Shown: piece by piece, positions 6,971 to 8,678 of the stretch
Layout of the letters: every line of letters starts with the position of its first letter
Position numbering within the stretch: the stretch's first letter is position 1
Assembly (NCBI GenBank): GCA_036846005.1
Contig: DAIUCV010000018.1
Location: 1 to 8,678 of the forward strand
Direction: 5' to 3'
From: DATEXQ01 sp036846005
Lineage (GTDB): Bacteria; Patescibacteriota; Microgenomatia; UBA8517
Length of the DNA: 8,678 nucleotides
Notes under the pieces: model-generated
Databases searched by the model: none
Told to the model about the DNA's origin: nothing
Seen by the model: the letters and a program-made list of their open reading frames with translations, nothing else
Made by a program: the position numbers and the translations under genes

Positions 6971-6979
6971 ATTTTAACA
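6971..6979 (-). promoter_or_regulatory. Extended -10 promoter before lysS
   Basis: Minus-strand TG-T-TAAAAT (TAAAAT 6976-6971, TG 6979-6978), identical over nine bases to the box before the M16 gene. It lies in the short greA-lysS gap, 9 nt before the lysS ATG, with TTTATC at 6999-6994 as a weak -35 at 17 nt. The predicted leader is only 2-3 nt. Confidence 0.5.
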
Positions 6980-6983
6980 GATA

Positions 6984-7445
6984 TTATTCAATGGATAAAA
7001 TTTCGTACTTAAGTTTACCTGCTGGAGCTTCAACTTCTATTTTTTCTCCAATCTTTTTACCGACCAAGGCTTTTCCCAAAGGTGAGGTATGAGATATTTT
7101 TTTCTCTTTGGGATCTGCTTCCCAATCACCAACCACAAAATATATTTGTTTTTCCCCGTCAACCTTAAGTGTAACTTTGGTTCCGACTTCAACAAGGCTT
7201 TTGTGACCGTTTTTAGCCTGAACTATGACTACATTTTTTAATACTTCTTCCAACTCCGCTATTCTTCCATCTAAAAACTCCAGCTCTTCCTTGGCTGTTT
7301 GATAGTCATTATTTTCGCTTAAATCACCTTGGTTTCTGGCAAAAGCCAAACGCTCAACCAGCTTTGGTCTTTTTGTTTCCAATAATACATCAAGCTCTTT
7401 TTGCAGAACTTCCAAACCTTCTTTTGTTATTTGTGTCTTTGCCAT
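6984..7445 (-). CDS. greA: Transcription elongation factor GreA
   Basis: GreA rescues backtracked RNA polymerase by inserting its coiled coil in the secondary channel and promoting transcript cleavage. At 153 residues it has the usual length. The N-terminal antiparallel coiled coil spans about 1-77, and its tip has the family signature QGDLSENNDY at 39-48, with the acidic residues D41 and E44 that position the catalytic magnesium. The C-terminal FKBP-like domain spans about 80-153 and contains the conserved ISHTSPLGKALVGKKIGE. The ATG at 7445 is supported by the normal MAKTQITKEG N-terminus; GAAG just upstream is a weak ribosome binding site. An intrinsic-terminator-like hairpin ends 8 nt before the ATG, so expression must depend on read-through. 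It is the first gene of the minus-strand series leading to lysS, the HD gene and serS. Confidence 0.97.
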   Translation of the reverse strand: MAKTQITKEGLEVLQKELDVLLETKRPKLVERLAFARNQGDLSENNDYQTAKEELEFLDGRIAELEEVLKNVVIVQAKNGHKSLVEVGTKVTLKVDGEKQIYFVVGDWEADPKEKKISHTSPLGKALVGKKIGEKIEVEAPAGKLKYEILSIE

Positions 7446-7453
7446 ATTACTTC

Positions 7454-7488
7454 AAAAAAAACACCCTCCTTTTTTTAGGAGAGGAGGG
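7454..7488 (-). terminator. Intrinsic terminator/attenuator in the greA leader
   Basis: On the minus strand CCCTCCT (coming from AGGAGGG at 7482-7488) pairs perfectly with AGGAGGG (complement of 7464-7470), a 7-bp GC-rich stem with an 11-nt loop. It is followed by TG and eight U (complement of the A run 7454-7461). It is the best-formed terminator in the window, yet it lies immediately in front of greA. A competing pairing (7510-7516 with 7477-7483) would break it. Confidence 0.75.
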
Positions 7489-7520
7489 CCATCCCTTGAG
7501 CTTTATCTTCTCTCCTCTAC

Positions 7521-7580
7521 CTACAAAGTCCAAATGTCGTTGAACTTGTAGACTAGAGTGTGGGAAGGATAATTTTTCAT
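7521..7580 (-). CDS. Possible 19-codon greA leader peptide
   Basis: ATG at 7580 opens MKNYPSHTLVYKFNDIWTL, ending in TAG at 7523-7521. GAGG lies 4 nt before the ATG, a short spacing, and the predicted transcription start falls on this same GAGG, so initiation may be poor or leaderless-like. The ORF ends 4 nt before the proposed antiterminator strand (7516-7510). A ribosome at the stop codon would cover that strand and favour termination. There is no run of one amino acid that would name a signal. It could be chance; the placement is the only real argument. Confidence 0.3.
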   Translation of the reverse strand: MKNYPSHTLVYKFNDIWTL

Positions 7581-7592
7581 GTTACCTCGGGA

Positions 7593-7622
7593 ATTGTAGC
7601 TAAATTGACAGTACTTTGTCAA
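7593..7622 (-). promoter_or_regulatory. Main greA leader promoter
   Basis: Minus-strand TTGACA (complement of 7617-7622, a perfect -35), an 18-nt spacer, and TACAAT (complement of 7593-7598, five of six). It is the strongest sigma70-type promoter in the window. The -35 lies inside a palindrome at 7604-7623. Confidence 0.75.
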
Positions 7623-7623
7623 T
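7604..7623. promoter_or_regulatory. Palindrome over the greA -35 box, possible operator
   Basis: ATTGACA at 7604-7610 and TGTCAAT at 7617-7623 form a perfect 7-bp inverted repeat with a 6-nt spacer, a 20-bp dyad of a size bound by dimeric regulators. It covers the -35 and part of the spacer of the promoter, where a bound protein would block polymerase. Operator function is inferred from position and symmetry only. Confidence 0.4.
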
Positions 7624-7660
7624 GTATTAGATTATATCAAAATATACTTATCTAATACAT
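7622..7660. repeat. 11-bp perfect inverted repeat upstream of the greA promoter
   Basis: ATGTATTAGAT at 7622-7632 and ATCTAATACAT at 7650-7660 are exact reverse complements around a 17-bp AT-rich centre. The repeat abuts the palindrome at 7604. On the minus strand it overlaps an extended -10 match TG-A-TATAAT (7639-7631), which may be a second, upstream promoter. The stem is too AT-rich and lacks a U-tract, so a terminator is unlikely. Confidence 0.5.
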
Positions 7661-7678
7661 ATTTTCAGTATATATTTT

Positions 7679-7755
7679 TAGTGACCCCGGTGGGATTCGA
7701 ACACACGATCTCTGCCCTGGGAAAACAGCATTCTAAACCGCTAATTGTTAACCGG
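7679..7755 (-). tRNA. Degenerate tRNA-like element, CCC anticodon loop (Gly-like), possible pseudogene
   Basis: Read on the minus strand, the 3' two thirds is a convincing tRNA. The D-loop is AGCGGTTTA; the anticodon arm CTGTT-TTCCCAG-GGCAG has five pairs (two G-U) and anticodon CCC. The variable loop is AGATC, and the T arm GTGTG-TTCGAAT-CCCAC has one T-C mismatch. The 3' acceptor strand is CGGGGTC with discriminator A, then CTA rather than CCA. The expected 5' acceptor strand GACCCCG is missing: CCGGTTA stands there, position 8 is not T, and the D stem has an A-A mismatch. A partial match, ATCCTCG (7779-7773), lies 24 nt further up, past a perfect hairpin at 7758-7772. A73 is also unlike bacterial tRNA-Gly (U73). 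It is either a decayed tRNA or one interrupted between acceptor and D arm. Confidence 0.45.
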
Positions 7756-7817
7756 TAGTGTATACCAAACACCGAGGATTAGGTTATTCCGTCTAAAGGT
7801 GTCTGATTTTTTTTAAC

Positions 7818-8609
7818 CTACTTTCGTAGTTCAGCAAAAACCTCCTGCGCAACAGACGCATCGTTACGGGGATAATATATTGATATTAAGTCAACATAGT
7901 CTTGTATCTGGTTTATTTCTTCTATAATTTCCTGCCTAGACAAGCTTTGGCGCGTATTTTGGTTCCCCTGTACGCGGGCATTAACATCAAGTTGTACCCA
8001 TATCTCAATGTCTGGGTTTGAACTTCTAATATTGGTTGCAATATCTTTTACTTTGTCTGTAAAATTTTCCATAAGTTGATAATTACGTAGTTGTATTGCA
8101 ATAGCGTCGGCATTTTTAGCCAAATCCGCACCATATTTCTCCGCGTGTATTGCGAGTGGAGCAAAAATAAAGAACAAACCATTTTCTTTTGCTATTGTAT
8201 AAGCTGCCTTCTCCTTTTCTACTAATTCGTCTGAAGTCATTTGAGCATCTTCCAAATTATATCCGATCATTTTTATTCCATATTCTTTTGCCAAAGAAAA
8301 TGCTTTAGTTTGGTCATCGTTTTTTCCATAAATTAGAAGAGGTGATCCATTTTGTACCGAGTTAAGTTTATCTATTTCTCCCGCACGAACTTCTATTACA
8401 TCGTCGAGTTTCGCATATTTATTAAGGACAGCAACCATCCCATCGTTTGAGATATTAGTTGCTAGTCTTACACTATACGAATTTCCAGTTGAAACTAAAC
8501 CAACTTTACTAGTGTTAAGAAAAGGATGTGTTACCTCAAATAATATAATAATGCTTGCTGAAGTAATTGCTAAAAGTAATAATATTTTGGTTAAATTAAA
8601 TTTTTTCAT
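7818..8609 (-). CDS. Membrane-anchored barrel-like protein, possible glycoside-hydrolase-type domain
   Basis: 263 residues. The N-terminus has KK followed by a hydrophobic segment at about 8-25 (ILLLLAITSASIIILF) with no lipobox Cys, so it is an uncleaved anchor or signal peptide placing the rest outside the membrane. The exported part alternates strands and helices with phrases such as SPLLIYG, IKMIGYNLED, LFFIFAPL, ADAIAIQLRN, IEIWVQLDVN and VDLISIYYP, spaced as in a TIM barrel. Acidic residues at strand ends (LED, QLDVN) suggest a hydrolase, but I cannot identify catalytic residues or a family. The ATG at 8609 lies only 9 nt after the CCA end of tRNA-Glu and has no Shine-Dalgarno, so it is presumably co-transcribed with the tRNA. 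The tRNA-like element follows 62 nt or less after its stop. Confidence 0.75.
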   Translation of the reverse strand: MKKFNLTKILLLLAITSASIIILFEVTHPFLNTSKVGLVSTGNSYSVRLATNISNDGMVAVLNKYAKLDDVIEVRAGEIDKLNSVQNGSPLLIYGKNDDQTKAFSLAKEYGIKMIGYNLEDAQMTSDELVEKEKAAYTIAKENGLFFIFAPLAIHAEKYGADLAKNADAIAIQLRNYQLMENFTDKVKDIATNIRSSNPDIEIWVQLDVNARVQGNQNTRQSLSRQEIIEEINQIQDYVDLISIYYPRNDASVAQEVFAELRK

Positions 8610-8618
8610 ACATTCTTT

Positions 8619-8678
8619 TGGTGACCCCGCTGGGACTCGAACCCAGGTTTTTAGGATGAGAACCTAATGTCCTAGACC
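8619..8678 (-). tRNA. tRNA-Glu (anticodon CUC), 5' end outside the window
   Basis: Seen on the minus strand from the D-loop on: GGTCTAGGAC, anticodon arm TTAGG-TTCTCAT-CCTAA with anticodon CTC (8660-8658), short variable loop AAAC, and a perfect T arm CTGGG-TTCGAGT-CCCAG. The acceptor 3' strand is CGGGGTC, discriminator A, and CCA is encoded (8621-8619). The acceptor 5' strand and part of the D arm lie beyond 8678. It reads GAG codons. All visible stems are fully paired, so it is a functional gene. Confidence 0.93.

Larger units (their letters stand above)
7454..7586 (-). ncRNA. Putative greA leader RNA (attenuator, possible short terminated RNA)
   Basis: The promoter at 7593-7622 should start transcription near 7586, and the terminator ends at 7454, so a terminated product would be about 130 nt. 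It contains a short ORF, a hairpin of CTACAA with TTGTAG at the two ends of 7521-7551, then AGGAGAG (7516-7510), which can pair with CTCTCCT (7483-7477). That last pairing takes bases from the terminator stem and would act as an antiterminator. In E. coli the greA leader also terminates early and releases short RNAs (GraL); any common origin is doubtful, but the arrangement is alike. The signal sensed is unknown. Confidence 0.5.

Noticed and set aside
7484..7502. AAGGGATGG in the greA leader as a T-box antiterminator core
   Set aside because: Only a loose likeness to AGGGTGGNACCGCG; the ACCGCG part is absent, there is no stem I specifier loop, and greA is not a known T-box target.
7605..7633. 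Plus-strand promoter TTGACA-N17-TAGATT
   Set aside because: The TTGACA arises from the symmetry of the palindrome, the -10 is weak, and the only thing downstream on the plus strand is antisense to the tRNA-like element.
7781..7819. 6-bp inverted repeat AGGTTA / TAACCT with a T run, as a terminator after the anchored-protein gene
   Set aside because: The loop is 27 nt and on the coding (minus) strand the run is A, not U, so it would not terminate that transcript.
1..8678. CRISPR array, insertion sequence, prophage or toxin-antitoxin module
   Set aside because: No spaced direct repeats, transposase, integrase or toxin-like ORF pair is visible anywhere in the window.

Overview
This is AT-rich bacterial DNA that fits a Candidate Phyla Radiation (Patescibacteria) genome, possibly of the Microgenomates type. 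The reasons are compact gene packing, an archaeal-type class I lysyl-tRNA synthetase instead of the usual bacterial class II enzyme, a seryl-tRNA synthetase with a divergent serine-binding loop, and few Shine-Dalgarno sites. This placement is inference; no rRNA or marker tree is available. Each gene whose stop codon is in the window ends in TAA or TAG, and none in TGA.

Layout. On the plus strand, rarA (AAA+ replication-recombination ATPase) starts at 40 and is followed by two tandem intrinsic terminators. A very acidic 36-residue micropeptide gene (1430-1540) follows, with its own -10 box and the only textbook ribosome binding site in the window. A 13-bp perfect hairpin separates it from a convergent M16 zinc peptidase gene (minus, 2927-1614). 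The M16 gene is divergent from an unrecognised 167-residue gene (plus, 3028-3531), whose stop overlaps the end of serS by 8 bp.

From 7445 down to 3524, four minus-strand genes lie head to tail with gaps of 22, 8 and 7 nt: greA, class I lysS, an HD-domain hydrolase and serS. This is a transcription/translation cluster. Upstream of greA is an elaborate leader: a strong sigma70-type promoter inside a palindrome, a possible 19-codon leader ORF, a competing hairpin, and a terminator with eight U ending 8 nt before the greA start. This resembles transcription attenuation.

The right end, also minus strand, holds a tRNA-Glu(CUC) cut by the window edge, a membrane-anchored barrel-like protein beginning only 9 nt after the tRNA CCA, and then a degenerate tRNA-like element with a CCC anticodon loop but no matching 5' acceptor strand.

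A theme across the window is that several genes (rarA, the M16 peptidase, the 167-residue gene, serS and lysS) have a TANNNT-like -10 box 6-9 nt before the start codon and no Shine-Dalgarno. This suggests leaderless mRNAs. The micropeptide gene, and possibly the greA leader, use a ribosome binding site instead.
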